Shown here one piece after another: positions 1 to 9,645 of a stretch of DNA of 64,000 nucleotides (its first letter is position 1; the number at the start of each line of letters is the position of its first letter). The position numbers and the translations under genes were made by a program. The DNA is from Streptococcus oralis (GTDB taxonomy: Bacteria; Bacillota; Bacilli; Lactobacillales; Streptococcaceae), in assembly GCF_021497885.1 (NCBI RefSeq), contig NZ_CP046523.1, positions 1,283,501 through 1,347,500 on the forward strand. The letters run 5' to 3'. The notes below the pieces were generated by a model that saw only the letters and a program-made list of their open reading frames with translations, had not been told where the DNA came from and made no database searches.

Positions 1-159
1 GACATTTTGCCCGTCATGAAAGTAAACAACGGGGTAAAAACGGTCTGTATCTTTCTCATAATCCTTAGGAAGAAGAACACGCACACGACGCTCTTTTCCA
101 GTATAAGGCACCTTAAGTTTGTGTTCTTTCATTTTTAAATAAAAGTAGGAATGATTCAT
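1..159 (-). CDS. Esterase family protein, 5' end only
   Basis: The first 53 codons of a minus-strand gene that runs off the left edge. The visible protein starts MNHSYFYLKMKEHKLKV and contains VVYFHDGQN, the early strand and oxyanion-region pattern of the putative esterase (esterase D / EstA-like, PF00756) alpha/beta-hydrolases. The Ser-Asp-His residues are outside the window, so activity cannot be judged. The start follows a weak GAGAG ribosome site, and an extended -10 promoter lies just upstream. Family is fairly sure; substrate unknown. Confidence 0.7.
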   Translation of the reverse strand, partial: MNHSYFYLKMKEHKLKVPYTGKERRVRVLLPKDYEKDTDRFYPVVYFHDGQNV

Positions 160-194
160 TGTCAGAAAACTCTCTATATTCAAAATTTTATCTT

Positions 195-223
195 ATTATA
201 CCATAAAAATAGAAAAAAAGTCA
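195..223 (-). promoter_or_regulatory. Extended -10 promoter of the esterase gene
   Basis: On the minus strand TGG-TATAAT (-10 at 195-200) is preceded after 17 nt by a poor -35 (TGACTT). The TG dinucleotide makes it an extended -10 promoter. The rest of the 136-nt gap up to thiI shows nothing else I recognise. Confidence 0.6.
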
Positions 224-295
224 GTAATTGTCCATTTTAAGGATAAATAACTAACTTTTCTCACTTAACATTCTAAATTCTTCTGGATTTTCTGA

Positions 296-1510
296 TTAGA
301 GGAAGTTGTCAATTAACTCATCGACAACATCTTTTTCAGCCTGAGGAGTTATCTTAGTAAGCATAATTCCAGCCACCGCTCGCTCAACCAAACCTTCAAC
401 ATCCATGCGTTTTTCATACTGCTCTGCATTCTCTATCTTAGGATTGGTCTTAGGACGGTCAGGTGCAAAAATAGTACAGCAGTCTTCAAACGGCTGGATA
501 GAAATTTCAAAGGTATCAATTTCCTGAGCGATGTCAATGATTTCCAACTTGTCCATAGTAACCACAGGGCGGATGATGGGAGTATTGGTCACAGCGTTGA
601 TAGCCTGCATACTTTCCAAGGTCTGGCTCGCTACTTGACCTAGACTTTCACCATTGATGATGACCAGACCCTTTCTCACCTCACGGATACGGTCAGTAAT
701 GCGCATCATAAAGCGACGCGTCAAGGTCATGAGATAGGCTTCTGGCGCCTTTGCCTTGATTTCTTCTTGAATCTCTGTGAAAGGAACTTCGATAAACTGG
801 ATATTGCCACCAAACTTGGTCAATTTACGGGTCAAATCTTGGGCCTTCTTGAGAGCTCCAGGGCTAGTGTATGGTGGGCTGGCAAAGTGAACGGCCTCGA
901 TATCCACTCCACGTTTAAGAGCTAGATAACCTGCTACAGGTGAGTCAATCCCTCCTGACAACATGAGCATCCCCTTACCAGAGGTACCCACTGGCAAACC
1001 ACCTGCTCCCCGAATAGTTTCATAGGAAAGATAGGCCGCCTTCTCACGAATCTCCACCTGAAGAGTGATATCAGGATTTTTCATTTGAGCTTGAATAGTT
1101 GGGATTACGTCGAAAACAGCTCCACCAAGCGTTTGGTTGAGTTCACGACTGTCGAGTTCAAAGTTGTGATCGCTACGCTTACTAGAGATTTTAAAGGTCA
1201 TGCCTTCCTTGTAGATGTCCTGCATAATCTCTTGAACAGCAGCCTTAAGCCTTACAACTGACTTTTCAACCTTATATACTGGAGAAAAATTTTGAATTCC
1301 GAAGACTTGTTTGAGAGATTCTGCCACTGCTGTGTAGTCAGCTCCATTGAGGTAAACGTGGGCACGGTCGCGATCAGCGGTTACCTTAACTTGGGGATAG
1401 ATGGACAAAACATCTGAAATATTATTACGAAGTTTATTGATGAAACGCATACGATTTTTACCCTTGGTTGACAACTCTCCGTAGCGAATCATAATTTCTG
1501 AATACTGCAT
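296..1510 (-). CDS. thiI: tRNA 4-thiouridine synthase ThiI
   Basis: 404 aa. Adenylates and thiolates U8 of tRNAs; in some bacteria the protein also serves thiamine thiazole synthesis. An N-terminal ferredoxin-like/THUMP region (about residues 1-165) is followed by the PP-loop ATPase signature SGGIDSP (S185 onward). There is no C-terminal rhodanese domain, as in Bacillus/Streptococcus ThiI; a Cys pair in FEDCCTIF lies near residue 344. The gene begins 8 nt after the cysteine desulfurase gene with the ribosome site AGGAG, so the two form an operon in which the desulfurase would feed sulfur to ThiI. Without the rhodanese domain, sulfur transfer must follow a route unlike the E. coli one. Confidence 0.95.
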   Translation of the reverse strand: MQYSEIMIRYGELSTKGKNRMRFINKLRNNISDVLSIYPQVKVTADRDRAHVYLNGADYTAVAESLKQVFGIQNFSPVYKVEKSVVRLKAAVQEIMQDIYKEGMTFKISSKRSDHNFELDSRELNQTLGGAVFDVIPTIQAQMKNPDITLQVEIREKAAYLSYETIRGAGGLPVGTSGKGMLMLSGGIDSPVAGYLALKRGVDIEAVHFASPPYTSPGALKKAQDLTRKLTKFGGNIQFIEVPFTEIQEEIKAKAPEAYLMTLTRRFMMRITDRIREVRKGLVIINGESLGQVASQTLESMQAINAVTNTPIIRPVVTMDKLEIIDIAQEIDTFEISIQPFEDCCTIFAPDRPKTNPKIENAEQYEKRMDVEGLVERAVAGIMLTKITPQAEKDVVDELIDNFL

Positions 1511-1518
1511 GAATGCTC

Positions 1519-2661
1519 CTATCTTACTTTTCTAGTTTGATTGTAAATTAATTTTAGTTTGGTCAAGAACTGCTCAACCTGACTCATATCATTTTCAAGG
1601 TCTAGGCTTAGGCGAACAGCTGACTGGGCCTTATCTTTGTCCACTCCCATAGCAATCAAGGTTCCCGCAGGTTTTCCAGCCTTGGATGAACAAGCAGAGG
1701 TTGTGGAGATGAAAATGTCATAGTCTTCAAATGCGTGAACGATGACTTCACCACGAACACCCTTAATCCCAAAAGTCAGGATATGGGAGGCGAAGTCTTC
1801 CTCATCTGAAAAGATAAGAATATCTGGATAGTCCAAAAGCGCTTGGCGAATGACTGATCTCATCTGTCCTGTCTTACTAGCAAAGATATCTAACTTTTCC
1901 ATAGATAAACGGAGAGCTTTGGCTGTTGCGGCAATTCCTGCCACATTTTCAGTTGTCGAACGATAATCGCGCTCCTGACCACCACCAGTCAAAAGAGGCG
2001 TAATCTTCTTGCCAGACTTGATATAGACAAAGCCAACACCTCGAACACCGTGAAACTTATGACTCGAGAAGGTCGCAAAATCCACTCGATCTGTCAGATA
2101 TTTTTCAGTCGGAATCTTAGCGAGTGCCTGAACTGCATCAACGTGGAAGGAAATGGTTGGTTTGTCTGCCAACAGTTCTGAGATGGCCTCAATAGGCTGG
2201 ATAGAGCCAATTTCGTTGTTAACTGCCATGATGGAGACGAGGGTCGTATCAGGTCGTATCAAAGCTCCTATAGCCTCAACATCCACAAATCCTTTCTCAT
2301 CAACCGGAGCAAAATCCACCTCAAAACCTTGACTTTTCAGCCAGAGGGCTGACTCCTTGACTGCTGGATGCTCAATAGCTGATACAATGATGTGCTTGCC
2401 AAACTGAGCTTTTTCAAAGGCCACACCCTTGATGACCCAGTTATCTCCTTCTGTTCCACCGGAGGTAAAGAATATTTCATCACTCTTCTTGCCAATCAAA
2501 TCTGCAATTTGCTGCCGGGAAGCATCTAAAATTCGTGTTGCCTGATCTCCCAAACGATGGAGACTGGATGGATTTCCTACAATTTTTGAAGCGACCTGCA
2601 TATAGGTCTCAAGTGCTTCAGGATAAGGCTTGGTCGTTGCCGAATTATCAAAGTAGATCAT
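1519..2661 (-). CDS. Cysteine desulfurase (NifS/IscS family), ThiI partner
   Basis: 380 aa PLP enzyme that takes sulfur from L-cysteine as a persulfide. Visible: the N-terminal YFDNSATT motif, the PLP lysine K202 in SSHKFHG, and the catalytic loop cysteine C324 in TSACSSKAG. It is transcribed with thiI directly downstream (8 nt gap), the same pairing as the dedicated NifZ-ThiI pair known in Bacillus subtilis. I therefore infer that its main job is tRNA thiolation rather than general Fe-S assembly. An IscS-like broader role cannot be excluded from sequence alone. Confidence 0.92.
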   Translation of the reverse strand: MIYFDNSATTKPYPEALETYMQVASKIVGNPSSLHRLGDQATRILDASRQQIADLIGKKSDEIFFTSGGTEGDNWVIKGVAFEKAQFGKHIIVSAIEHPAVKESALWLKSQGFEVDFAPVDEKGFVDVEAIGALIRPDTTLVSIMAVNNEIGSIQPIEAISELLADKPTISFHVDAVQALAKIPTEKYLTDRVDFATFSSHKFHGVRGVGFVYIKSGKKITPLLTGGGQERDYRSTTENVAGIAATAKALRLSMEKLDIFASKTGQMRSVIRQALLDYPDILIFSDEEDFASHILTFGIKGVRGEVIVHAFEDYDIFISTTSACSSKAGKPAGTLIAMGVDKDKAQSAVRLSLDLENDMSQVEQFLTKLKLIYNQTRKVR

Positions 2662-2693
2662 GTTTTCTCACGCTTTCTAAAATCACTCCTTCT

Positions 2694-2722
2694 ATTTTAT
2701 CATGAAACGAAGCTTACGACAA
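2694..2722 (-). promoter_or_regulatory. Promoter of the desulfurase-thiI operon
   Basis: Minus strand TTGTCG (2717-2722), 17-nt spacer, TGA-TAAAAT (-10 at 2694-2699). It lies 33 nt upstream of the desulfurase ATG and is the only good promoter before the two-gene unit. Confidence 0.65.
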
Positions 2723-2742
2723 GAAAGCGAAGTTTCTCTTTT

Positions 2743-2774
2743 TTTAAGATTTTTTTAAAGAAATGAGGTATAAT
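2743..2774 (+). promoter_or_regulatory. Promoter with CiaR-like direct repeat
   Basis: TTTAAG at 2743-2748, five bases, then TTTAAA at 2754-2759, followed after 9 nt by TATAAT (2769-2774). This matches the CiaR response-regulator site TTTAAG-N5-TTTAAG with one mismatch, placed over the -35 position about where CiaR-activated promoters carry it. No normal -35 is present, which fits an activator-dependent promoter. Confidence 0.6.
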
Positions 2775-2798
2775 AAATCATAATTAAAGGAGAGTATC

Positions 2799-3224
2799 AT
2801 GTCTAACTATCGTAGAACTTCAAAACCAAAAACAGAACACATCAAAAAGGGATTCACTGTCTTTCAAAAAACGATTGCTACCATCGGTAGTATCCTAGGC
2901 CTAATCACCGCTAGTATCACCATCATGAACGCCATGGATAATAACAAAAACAACAAAAAAGAACCGACAACAACCCAAACAACTGTTGTCAAGGAAATTC
3001 AAAAGGAATCCCCTCAGGAAAATACTACTCCTAACAAGGACAACACTTCTACTAAAGAAAATACCCCGCAAGAAGAAACTTCTCAATCCAACAAGAAAGA
3101 GGAGAAAAAAGAAGAACAAAAAACAACAACTCAGGACTCTTCTACACCAGCTACAAATAAAGAAACAAGCGATAACGGAACACAGTCAAATACGACGAGT
3201 TCTGAAACTAAAACGAACCAGTAA
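2799..3224 (+). CDS. Small single-pass membrane protein with Lys/Glu/Thr/Gln-rich tail
   Basis: 141 aa. A basic start (about residues 1-23, many K/R) precedes one hydrophobic segment (about 24-46, within FQKTIATIGSILGLITASI). After it comes a low-complexity, hydrophilic tail rich in N, K, E, T, Q and S. There is no lipobox and no LPXTG, so it should stay anchored by the N-terminal helix with the tail outside, by the positive-inside rule. The start follows AAAGGAG. A CiaR-like repeat in the promoter suggests control by the CiaRH cell-envelope stress system. Function unknown; the tail could span the wall. It is convergent with ftsK and shares a terminator with it. Confidence 0.8.
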   Translation: MSNYRRTSKPKTEHIKKGFTVFQKTIATIGSILGLITASITIMNAMDNNKNNKKEPTTTQTTVVKEIQKESPQENTTPNKDNTSTKENTPQEETSQSNKKEEKKEEQKTTTQDSSTPATNKETSDNGTQSNTTSSETKTNQ

Positions 3225-3234
3225 GCACAAAAAT

Positions 3235-3270
3235 AACTTCTTTCCAAATTTGGAAAGAAGCTATTTTTTT
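3235..3270. terminator. Bidirectional terminator between the small membrane protein gene and ftsK
   Basis: A near-continuous palindrome at 3237-3260 (CTTCTTTCC and its complement around AAATTT) is followed on the plus strand by CTATTTTTTT. The ftsK stop codon (3269) lies just beyond, so the hairpin can end both transcripts. Confidence 0.8.
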
Positions 3271-5575
3271 ATCGTTGCAATACTTTTCGCGGTTTGGTTC
3301 CTTCAGCTGGACCGATGACACCTGCCAGTTCGAGTTCTTCCATCAGGCGGGTCGCACGGTTAAATCCAACCGACAAACGACGCTGAATCATCGAAGCGCT
3401 GGCTTTCTGGGTTTCGATAACCAAAGCCTTAGCTTCTTCAAAAAGCGGATCGCCACCAGCTTCGCCGTCAGAGAAATCTCCATCATTTTCAGGGACGTCT
3501 CCTGGGTCAAAGCTGTCATCGTAGTCCGCATCTGCCTGAGCCTTGATGAAGTTTACGATACGTTCAACATCATCATCCGAGATAAAGGACCCTTGCAGAC
3601 GGACTGGATGATTTTCATCAATTGGTTTAAAGAGCATATCTCCTCGACCAAGCAGTTTTTCTGCTCCATTCTCATCCAAGATGGTTCGTGAATCTGTACC
3701 TGATGAAACTGCAAAAGCCACACGAGAGGGGACATTTGCTTTGATGAGACCAGAGATGACATCAACCGATGGACGTTGCGTTGCGAGAATCATGTGAATC
3801 CCTGCAGCACGCGCCTTCTGCCCAAGACGAATGATGGCATCTTCCACTTCCTTGCTGGCCACCATCATAAGGTCTGCCAACTCATCTACAATGACAACAA
3901 TCAAAGGCAGCGGTACTTGTTTGTACTCAGATTGGCTATTATATTCCTCGACCTTAGCATTGTAACCAGCGATATTTCGCACACCAACCTTAGCAAAGAG
4001 TTCATAACGGTTTTCCATCTCATCCACAACTTTTTGCAGGGCCTTGCTGGCCTTGCGTGGATTGGTCACAACTGGAATCAAGAGGTGAGGAATGTCATTG
4101 TAAACAGACAACTCAACCATCTTTGGATCCACCATCATAAACTTGACCTGATCTGGTCTTGCTTTCATAAGAATGCTAGCGATAATACCATTAACTGCGA
4201 CTGACTTCCCTGATCCCGTCGAACCTGCAACGAGTAGGTGGGGCATCTTGGAAAGGTCAAAGGTGCGAGCCGTTCCATTAACCGCCTTCCCTAGAGGAAT
4301 TTCGAGGAGATTTTCTGGTTTAGTCTGAGACTGTTCCCAGAGTTCACGGAAGGAAACGGTCGCAATTTCAGAGTTAGGAACCTCAATTCCGACTAAGGAT
4401 TTACCAGGGATTGGAGCCTCAATCCGAACATCTTTGGCCGCCAGAGCAAGCGCTAAGTCGTCTGCCAGATTGGAAATACGGTTAACCCGTACACCAACTG
4501 CTGGCTTGACTTCATACTTGGTAACTGATGGCCCAATTTCAGCCCGTTCCACCGTCACCTTGATACCAAAGCTAGCAAAGGTTTCTTCTAGAATTTTGAT
4601 ATTTTCTCGAACAATCTTCTTTTCCTTGGACTGATCTTTGGGTTTATCTGGCGCAAAGAGTTGCAAGCTTGGTAGCTTGTATTCGAGGGCTTCCTTGGCA
4701 GAAAAATCAACCTGTACCTCTTCATCCTCAAAATCTTCCTCCATATCTGGAACGTCAAAATCAGTTTGAGGGAGGATAATCTCCGGTTCGATCCATTCTT
4801 CCTCAGGAATTGGTGGGAAATCGTAGTCTGGTACCTCTGATAAGATTTCTCCCGTTTCAGGATCTACAGGAGGAAGCGGTAATGCATCCTGTTCTTCTTG
4901 TTCTCTCTTGATTCTTGCTGCTTCTTCAGCTTCTTGACGAGCCTTCTCTTCTTCTCTCTTGATGAAGCGTTCTTGTTTTCTCTGTTCCTGTTTTTCCATG
5001 AAGGATCTGAACCGAGCTCCAATAAAGGTTGCAACATCATAAATAGACCAAGGACTAACCAAGAGTGCCCCGACTAGAATCAAGAGAACTCCAATAAAGT
5101 ACGACCCGATATTTGAGAAAAGAAAGGCAATGGGGATATAAAGTCCAACACCAAGCAGGCCTCCACCAGCGAAGCTAGTCACCCGCATACCAGTCAGATC
5201 CGTCATAACTTGAGACAGGGTCCCTTTTAGAACTGACTGCTCCAAGCCATATTTCCATACCAAGTAGGCCTCAAAAATCAAGAGCAAGCCAGCGAAGATA
5301 CAGAGAAATCCTGACAGAACCCCCTCCTGCTTGCGTATCCATTTAAATAGAAAAAGATAAATGAGAAGGGCACCTATAGCCACGTAGGCCAAACTTCCAA
5401 CCACCAATCGAATGAGATTGTAAAGTGTGACACCTGCTGCACCGAGTTTGAGGGCTGCAATAATCAATAACAAGGCGATCCCTAAGGAAATCAACATCCT
5501 CTGAATAGCCTGTTTTCTTTCAAGTTCTGCTTTAGACGGTCTCCGTCTTGTTTTTGTAGTATTCTTGTTTGCCAT
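3269..5575 (-). CDS. ftsK: DNA translocase FtsK/SpoIIIE
   Basis: 768 aa. Septum-bound ATP-driven motor that clears chromosome DNA from the closing septum. About four membrane segments lie in residues 25-180; a charged, E/K/P-rich linker (about 190-300) leads to the motor domain. That domain has Walker [10 protein letters not shown] (K457) and a Walker B-like [10 protein letters not shown]. The C-terminal winged-helix gamma domain (near the end, [16 protein letters not shown]) reads the orienting DNA sequences. The ATG lies only 6 nt after an extended -10, so the message is probably leaderless. Length matches streptococcal FtsK. Confidence 0.96.
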   Translation of the reverse strand: MANKNTTKTRRRPSKAELERKQAIQRMLISLGIALLLIIAALKLGAAGVTLYNLIRLVVGSLAYVAIGALLIYLFLFKWIRKQEGVLSGFLCIFAGLLLIFEAYLVWKYGLEQSVLKGTLSQVMTDLTGMRVTSFAGGGLLGVGLYIPIAFLFSNIGSYFIGVLLILVGALLVSPWSIYDVATFIGARFRSFMEKQEQRKQERFIKREEEKARQEAEEAARIKREQEEQDALPLPPVDPETGEILSEVPDYDFPPIPEEEWIEPEIILPQTDFDVPDMEEDFEDEEVQVDFSAKEALEYKLPSLQLFAPDKPKDQSKEKKIVRENIKILEETFASFGIKVTVERAEIGPSVTKYEVKPAVGVRVNRISNLADDLALALAAKDVRIEAPIPGKSLVGIEVPNSEIATVSFRELWEQSQTKPENLLEIPLGKAVNGTARTFDLSKMPHLLVAGSTGSGKSVAVNGIIASILMKARPDQVKFMMVDPKMVELSVYNDIPHLLIPVVTNPRKASKALQKVVDEMENRYELFAKVGVRNIAGYNAKVEEYNSQSEYKQVPLPLIVVIVDELADLMMVASKEVEDAIIRLGQKARAAGIHMILATQRPSVDVISGLIKANVPSRVAFAVSSGTDSRTILDENGAEKLLGRGDMLFKPIDENHPVRLQGSFISDDDVERIVNFIKAQADADYDDSFDPGDVPENDGDFSDGEAGGDPLFEEAKALVIETQKASASMIQRRLSVGFNRATRLMEELELAGVIGPAEGTKPRKVLQR

Positions 5576-5581
5576 TCTTCT

Positions 5582-5590
5582 ATTATAACA
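5582..5590 (-). promoter_or_regulatory. Extended -10 promoter placed for a leaderless ftsK mRNA
   Basis: Minus strand TGT-TATAAT with the hexamer at 5582-5587. Six bases (AGAAGA) separate it from the ATG at 5575, so a start site 7 nt after the hexamer falls on the A of the ATG. No upstream Shine-Dalgarno could be transcribed. Confidence 0.65.
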
Positions 5591-5611
5591 TATTTCACAG
5601 TCATTTCGAAC

Positions 5612-5645
5612 AGAGAAAAAGATTGCACCAAAGGGTACAATCTTT
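5612..5645 (-). terminator. Terminator of the fru operon
   Basis: Minus strand AAAGATTGTACC, loop CTTT, GGTGCAATCTTT (5618-5645; one G-U pair), then a T run (TTTTTCTCTG). It lies 17 nt beyond the fruA stop and separates fruA from ftsK. Confidence 0.85.
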
Positions 5646-5661
5646 CTATTTTGATACTTTT

Positions 5662-7614
5662 TTATGCTTGTGGTTTGCGTAGGTAACCATAAACCACACC
5701 ACTTACGATTGCTCCAATCAAGACAAAGACTAGGTAAAGAAGGGCATTTGAAGTAAGGGCGATGACGAAGATTCCTCCGTGTGGTGCCATGAGTTTGATA
5801 CCAGCAAGACCAACGAGTCCGCCTGCCACCGCAGAACCAAGGATGAAGCTTGGAATAGCACGAGCTGGGTCGGCTGCACCAAACGGAATCGCTCCCTCAG
5901 TGATAAATGACAAGCCCATGATGATGTTTGTCAAACCAGAGTTGCGCTCTTCCTTAGTGAATTTATCTTTGAAAAGAAGAGTTGCGACAAAGATTGCAAG
6001 TGGTGGAACCATTCCTCCAGCCATAACTGCTGCCATGGCTACAGAACCACCTGAAGAAACAGTCGCTGCAAGCGTACCTGTACCAAAGACATAAGCAGCT
6101 TTGTTGACTGGTCCACCCATGTCAACAGCCATCATGCCTCCAAGAACGATACCAAGAAGGACAGCTGAACCTCCTCCAAGACCGCCTAGGAAGTCATTCA
6201 TGGCAGTGTTGATTGCTGCCATTGGAATGTTAACAGCCAACATAACAAATCCTGTCAAGATTGTTCCAAGAAGTGGCAAGAGAAGGATTGATTTAGCACC
6301 TTCAAGTGAACGAGGTACTTTAACATATTTCTTGATAGCAAGAACCAAGGCACCTGCGATAAATCCACCAACAAGGGCACCTAGGAAACCAGATGATACA
6401 CCTGCAAGAGTTGAAGTTGCTTCACCACCTGCGGCATAAGGAATTTTACCAAAAGCAAAACCTTCTTTTGCAATAGCACCAGCCACAAAACCAGCTACCA
6501 AACCTGGTTTTTCAGCGATAGAGTAGGCTACGTATCCTGCAAAAACCGGAAGCATCAAGCCAAAAGCCGCGCCACCAATTTTCATGAACATGGAAGCTAG
6601 CTCATGGTAGGATCCGAGATTGCCAAGGCTATCTTGTGGCACACCAAAAGCTCCGTCGATTAAGAAGGCGAGGGCAATCATGATACCACCACCGATAACG
6701 AATGGCAACATTTGAGATACACCACTCATCAAGTGTTTGTAGAAGGCACCACCAAGGCTTTGTTTTTCCTTAGATGCTGTTGCAGCTTTTGCTCCATTAG
6801 CAGCATGGTAAACTTCAGCATCCCCAGAAAGAGCCAAGTTGATCAATTCTTCTGTCTTACGGATACCGTCTGCAACTGGACGATTAACCAATGGTTTGCC
6901 ATCGAAACGATCCATTTCTACTGCCTTATCTGCTGCGATGATAACGGCTTTAGCCTTGCGGATGTCCTCTGATGTTAGTTGGTTCCCAACACCGCTGGCA
7001 CCGTTGGTTTCAACCTTAATCCCAACACCCATTTCAATAGCCACTTTTTGAAGGGCCTCTTGGGCCATGTAAGTGTGGGCAATACCTGTCGTACAAGCCG
7101 TAACAGCTACGATAAAGTCGCCAGATTCATTGGCAGGTGCTTGAACAGGCTCCTCAGCTTTTTCTGAAGCTTGGTCAAAAAGTTCGATGACTTGGTCAGC
7201 TGATGTTACTTGACGAAGTTTGTCTGCAAAACCGTCTTTCATCAAGTATTGAGATAATTCTGCCAAGGCAGCCAAGTGAGTATCATTTGCACCTTCTGGA
7301 GCAGCAATCATGAAGAAGAGGTCTGTTGGTTGCCCATCCAAACTCTCATAGTCAACACCCTTGTTTGACTTAGCAAAGAGAACCGTTGCTTCTTTGACAG
7401 CAGAGTTTTTGCTGTGAGGCATAGCAATTCCGTCACCCAAACCAGTGGAAGTGAGAGCTTCACGCGCTAAGATTCCTTCTTTAAAGGTTTCAAAATCCGT
7501 CACATAACCGTGATCTACCAAGCTATGAATCATCTCTTCAATAGCTGCTGTTTTTTCAGTTGCCTGCAAATCCAGCAACATGACATCTTTTCTCAATAAG
7601 TCTTGAATTTTCAT
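5662..7614 (-). CDS. fruA: Fructose PTS permease EIIABC
   Basis: 650 aa. Imports fructose with phosphorylation to fructose 1-phosphate. Domains in order: EIIA (about 1-150, phospho-histidine H67 in AMPHSKN), EIIB (about 168-265, phospho-cysteine C174 in [11 protein letters not shown]), and EIIC membrane domain (about 300-645, many hydrophobic Gly-rich helices with [13 protein letters not shown]). The start codon overlaps the fruK stop by 4 bp, and FruK uses the product, so this is a complete fruR-fruK-fruA operon. Control through FruR and the cre site upstream of fruR is expected. Confidence 0.96.
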   Translation of the reverse strand: MKIQDLLRKDVMLLDLQATEKTAAIEEMIHSLVDHGYVTDFETFKEGILAREALTSTGLGDGIAMPHSKNSAVKEATVLFAKSNKGVDYESLDGQPTDLFFMIAAPEGANDTHLAALAELSQYLMKDGFADKLRQVTSADQVIELFDQASEKAEEPVQAPANESGDFIVAVTACTTGIAHTYMAQEALQKVAIEMGVGIKVETNGASGVGNQLTSEDIRKAKAVIIAADKAVEMDRFDGKPLVNRPVADGIRKTEELINLALSGDAEVYHAANGAKAATASKEKQSLGGAFYKHLMSGVSQMLPFVIGGGIMIALAFLIDGAFGVPQDSLGNLGSYHELASMFMKIGGAAFGLMLPVFAGYVAYSIAEKPGLVAGFVAGAIAKEGFAFGKIPYAAGGEATSTLAGVSSGFLGALVGGFIAGALVLAIKKYVKVPRSLEGAKSILLLPLLGTILTGFVMLAVNIPMAAINTAMNDFLGGLGGGSAVLLGIVLGGMMAVDMGGPVNKAAYVFGTGTLAATVSSGGSVAMAAVMAGGMVPPLAIFVATLLFKDKFTKEERNSGLTNIIMGLSFITEGAIPFGAADPARAIPSFILGSAVAGGLVGLAGIKLMAPHGGIFVIALTSNALLYLVFVLIGAIVSGVVYGYLRKPQA

Positions 7615-8522
7615 CGTTTTTCTACCTCAACTTTTTCATATGTTTCTTTAATAAATTCCGCTGTTGCCAAGTCATCCGAGAAGGTAGTTGCTGTTCCGCA
7701 AGCCACTCCCCATTTGAAGGCTTCTACCGCATCTTTTGATTTGACAAACTCACCTGTAAATCCGGCAACCATAGAATCGCCAGCTCCGACTGAATTTTTC
7801 ACAATTCCCTTGATAGGTTTGGCGAAGTAAGCTCCCTCAGATGTGACAAGAAGAGCACCATCACCTGCCATAGAGATAATGACGTTTTGAGCACCTTTAG
7901 TCAGCAATTCTCGAGCATATTTCTCGATTTCATCTAAACTTTCGAGTTTCACTCCAAAGATAGCTCCAAGTTCGTGATTGTTTGGCTTGACCAAAAGTGG
8001 ATGGTAGTCCAAACTATCAATCAAGGTCTGTCCTTCAAAGTCGCAAACCACTTGTGCACCAGTCTGGCGTGTCAAGGCAATCAAATCTTTGTAGATAACA
8101 TTGCCTAGGTTCTTAGCACTCGAACCCGCAAACACAACCGTATCATCTGCTGTCAGACTAGATAAAATAGCTTTCAATTCTTCTAGCTGAGCTGGTTCCA
8201 CATTTGGACCCGTTCCGTTGATTTCTGTTTCTTGGTCTGCTTTGATTTTAACATTGATACGAGTATCTTCTGCTACTTGGACAAAACGTGTATCGATTTC
8301 TTCCTCTGCCAATGTATCTGTGATAAATTTACCAGTAAAGCCTCCGATAAATCCCGTCGCTGTATTGGGAATATCCAAGCGTTTCAAGACACGACTGACA
8401 TTGATTCCTTTCCCACCAGCAAACTTATCATCACTGTCCATACGATTGACACTGCCGACTTGAACTTGGTCCAAGCGAACGATATAGTCTATGGATGGAT
8501 TGAGTGTGACTGTATAAATCAT
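7611..8522 (-). CDS. fruK: 1-phosphofructokinase
   Basis: 303 aa PfkB-family kinase that turns fructose 1-phosphate into fructose 1,6-bisphosphate for glycolysis. Visible: N-terminal substrate loop (FAGGKGINVSRVL) and the PfkB signature GAGDSMVAGF with catalytic D249. It sits between fruR (4-bp overlap) and fruA (4-bp overlap), so the three are translationally coupled. A LacC-type tagatose-6-phosphate kinase is a related family, but the PTS fructose context makes fruK clear. Confidence 0.95.
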   Translation of the reverse strand: MIYTVTLNPSIDYIVRLDQVQVGSVNRMDSDDKFAGGKGINVSRVLKRLDIPNTATGFIGGFTGKFITDTLAEEEIDTRFVQVAEDTRINVKIKADQETEINGTGPNVEPAQLEELKAILSSLTADDTVVFAGSSAKNLGNVIYKDLIALTRQTGAQVVCDFEGQTLIDSLDYHPLLVKPNNHELGAIFGVKLESLDEIEKYARELLTKGAQNVIISMAGDGALLVTSEGAYFAKPIKGIVKNSVGAGDSMVAGFTGEFVKSKDAVEAFKWGVACGTATTFSDDLATAEFIKETYEKVEVEKR

Positions 8523-9262
8523 ACTTCTATTACCTCCGTTTTCTTCTTAATAGCCTGCAAGAGCTCATGCCCTTGACTTGTGATGACAATGGCGCGTTTA
8601 AGTGGTGCTACCTTGGCAAAGCAAGTTTGACCAATCTTTGACGAATCGACTAAGACATAGGTTTGTTTGGCATTCTCTAAAATAGCACGCTTAACGGCTC
8701 CCTCCTCCATATCAGGAGTCGTATAATAACCATCGTCGACACCATTCATCCCGATAAAGGCACGGTCAAAGTGCAATTGATTGATTTGGTTAAGAGCAAC
8801 ACCGCCGATACATGCATCTGTTGCCATCTTGACACTTCCTCCAACCATGACAGTTGGAATCTGTTTTTCAACCAACTGAACCGCATGGTGAATGGAGTTG
8901 GTCACAACGGTAATATTCTTATTAACCAATTCCTTGATTAAAAAGGCAGTTGTCGTTCCAGCATCGATAAAGATAACATCTTTTTCCTTGATAAGAGAGG
9001 CTGCTTTCTGAGCAAGCAATTTCTTCTCTTGAAGGTTTTTGACAGATTTTTCTTGGATGGTTTCTTCTTCCTGCAAGGAGTGAGGTAATTCGGCTCCACC
9101 ATGTACACGGCGAAGCTTGTTTTCTGTCTCCAACTCATCCAAATCTCTTCGTACCGTTGATTCTGATGTTTCTAATAGACTAACCAATTTTTCTAGGGAA
9201 ACTACATGATGTTGATTTAACTCCTCTAAAATCAGTTGCTTCCGCTCAGTTTTTAACACCAA
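8519..9262 (-). CDS. fruR: DeoR-family repressor of the fructose operon
   Basis: 247 aa. The N-terminal DeoR helix-turn-helix (about residues 5-57, with LVSLLETSESTVRRDLDEL) is followed by the sugar-phosphate isomerase-like effector domain (VIFIDAGTTTAFL). It likely senses fructose 1-phosphate or a related ester. It is first in its operon and probably acts on the direct repeats upstream of its own promoter. Automatic annotation often calls this family LacR; the fruK-fruA context argues for FruR. Confidence 0.92.
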   Translation of the reverse strand: MVLKTERKQLILEELNQHHVVSLEKLVSLLETSESTVRRDLDELETENKLRRVHGGAELPHSLQEEETIQEKSVKNLQEKKLLAQKAASLIKEKDVIFIDAGTTTAFLIKELVNKNITVVTNSIHHAVQLVEKQIPTVMVGGSVKMATDACIGGVALNQINQLHFDRAFIGMNGVDDGYYTTPDMEEGAVKRAILENAKQTYVLVDSSKIGQTCFAKVAPLKRAIVITSQGHELLQAIKKKTEVIEV

Positions 9263-9271
9263 ATCACCTCC

Positions 9272-9285
9272 TGTTATCGTTTACA
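9272..9285 (-). promoter_or_regulatory. cre site (CcpA) at the fru operon start
   Basis: Minus strand TGTAAACGATAACA matches the catabolite-response consensus TGWAANCGNTNWCA at every position. It begins about at the transcription start predicted from the -10 at 9292-9297, so CcpA bound there should block transcription. Confidence 0.8.
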
Positions 9286-9291
9286 CTATTC

Positions 9292-9319
9292 ATTCTAGCA
9301 CATTTTCTACCAAAGTCAA
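9292..9319 (-). promoter_or_regulatory. fruR-fruK-fruA promoter
   Basis: Minus strand TTGACT (9314-9319), 16-nt spacer ending TGC, TAGAAT (9292-9297): both a good -35 and an extended -10. Confidence 0.8.
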
Positions 9320-9328
9320 GCATTTTTT

Positions 9329-9355
9329 ATCATTTTCTTTCAAAAACTATCATTT
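9329..9355. promoter_or_regulatory. Direct repeats upstream of the fru promoter, candidate FruR operator
   Basis: TATCATT occurs at 9329-9335 and again at 9349-9355, 20 bp apart (about two helical turns), just upstream of the -35. Repeats of this kind are usual operators of DeoR proteins. The assignment to FruR is inference. Confidence 0.5.
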
Positions 9356-9376
9356 TTGCCAATTCTGGAATTTTTA

Positions 9377-9405
9377 TTGCAAGATGAAGCGCTTTATGGT
9401 AGACT
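9377..9405 (+). promoter_or_regulatory. tRNA-Ser promoter
   Basis: TTGCAA (9377-9382), 17-nt spacer ending TGG, TAGACT (9400-9405). The expected start is about 9 nt before the mature tRNA. Confidence 0.7.
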
Positions 9406-9420
9406 ATTTTAGTAAGCATT

Positions 9421-9508
9421 GGAAGATTACTCAAGAGGCTTAAGAGGCCGTGTTGGAAACGCGGTAGGCGTGTAACAGCGTGCGTGGGTTCGAATCCCAT
9501 GTCTTCCG
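9421..9508 (+). tRNA. tRNA-Ser (GGA)
   Basis: 88 nt with the long variable arm of a class II tRNA. Acceptor GGAAGAT pairs with GTCTTCC (one G-U), discriminator G. The anticodon loop TTGGAAA gives anticodon GGA (reads UCC/UCU). The T arm has the standard GGTTCGAATCC. CCA is not encoded. Confidence 0.95.
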
Positions 9509-9532
9509 TAGAAAAACCAAAACAATTTCTAG

Positions 9533-9559
9533 GATACGACATCTGTTGTATCTTTTTTT
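9533..9559 (+). terminator. tRNA-Ser terminator
   Basis: GATAC(GACA)...(TGTT)GTATC hairpin at 9533-9552 followed by a T run to 9559. Confidence 0.7.
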
Positions 9560-9584
9560 GTATTCTTTTTTTACAAAAGAATAC
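9560..9584. terminator. Second hairpin in the tRNA-Ser/tmRNA gap
   Basis: GTATTCTTTT and AAAAGAATAC form a perfect 10-bp inverted repeat with a 5-nt loop. It lies between the tRNA-Ser and tmRNA terminators and may act as a back-up stop for either strand. Confidence 0.55.
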
Positions 9585-9587
9585 AAA

Positions 9588-9623
9588 AGGCAAAAACAAA
9601 AAACGTTGATTTAACAACGTTTT
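9588..9623 (-). terminator. tmRNA terminator
   Basis: Minus strand AAAACGTTG, loop TTAAAT, CAACGTTTT (9600-9623), then TTTGTTTTT. Perfect 9-bp stem. Confidence 0.85.
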
Positions 9624-9645
9624 ACCAAGAAATGCAAAAGAATAA

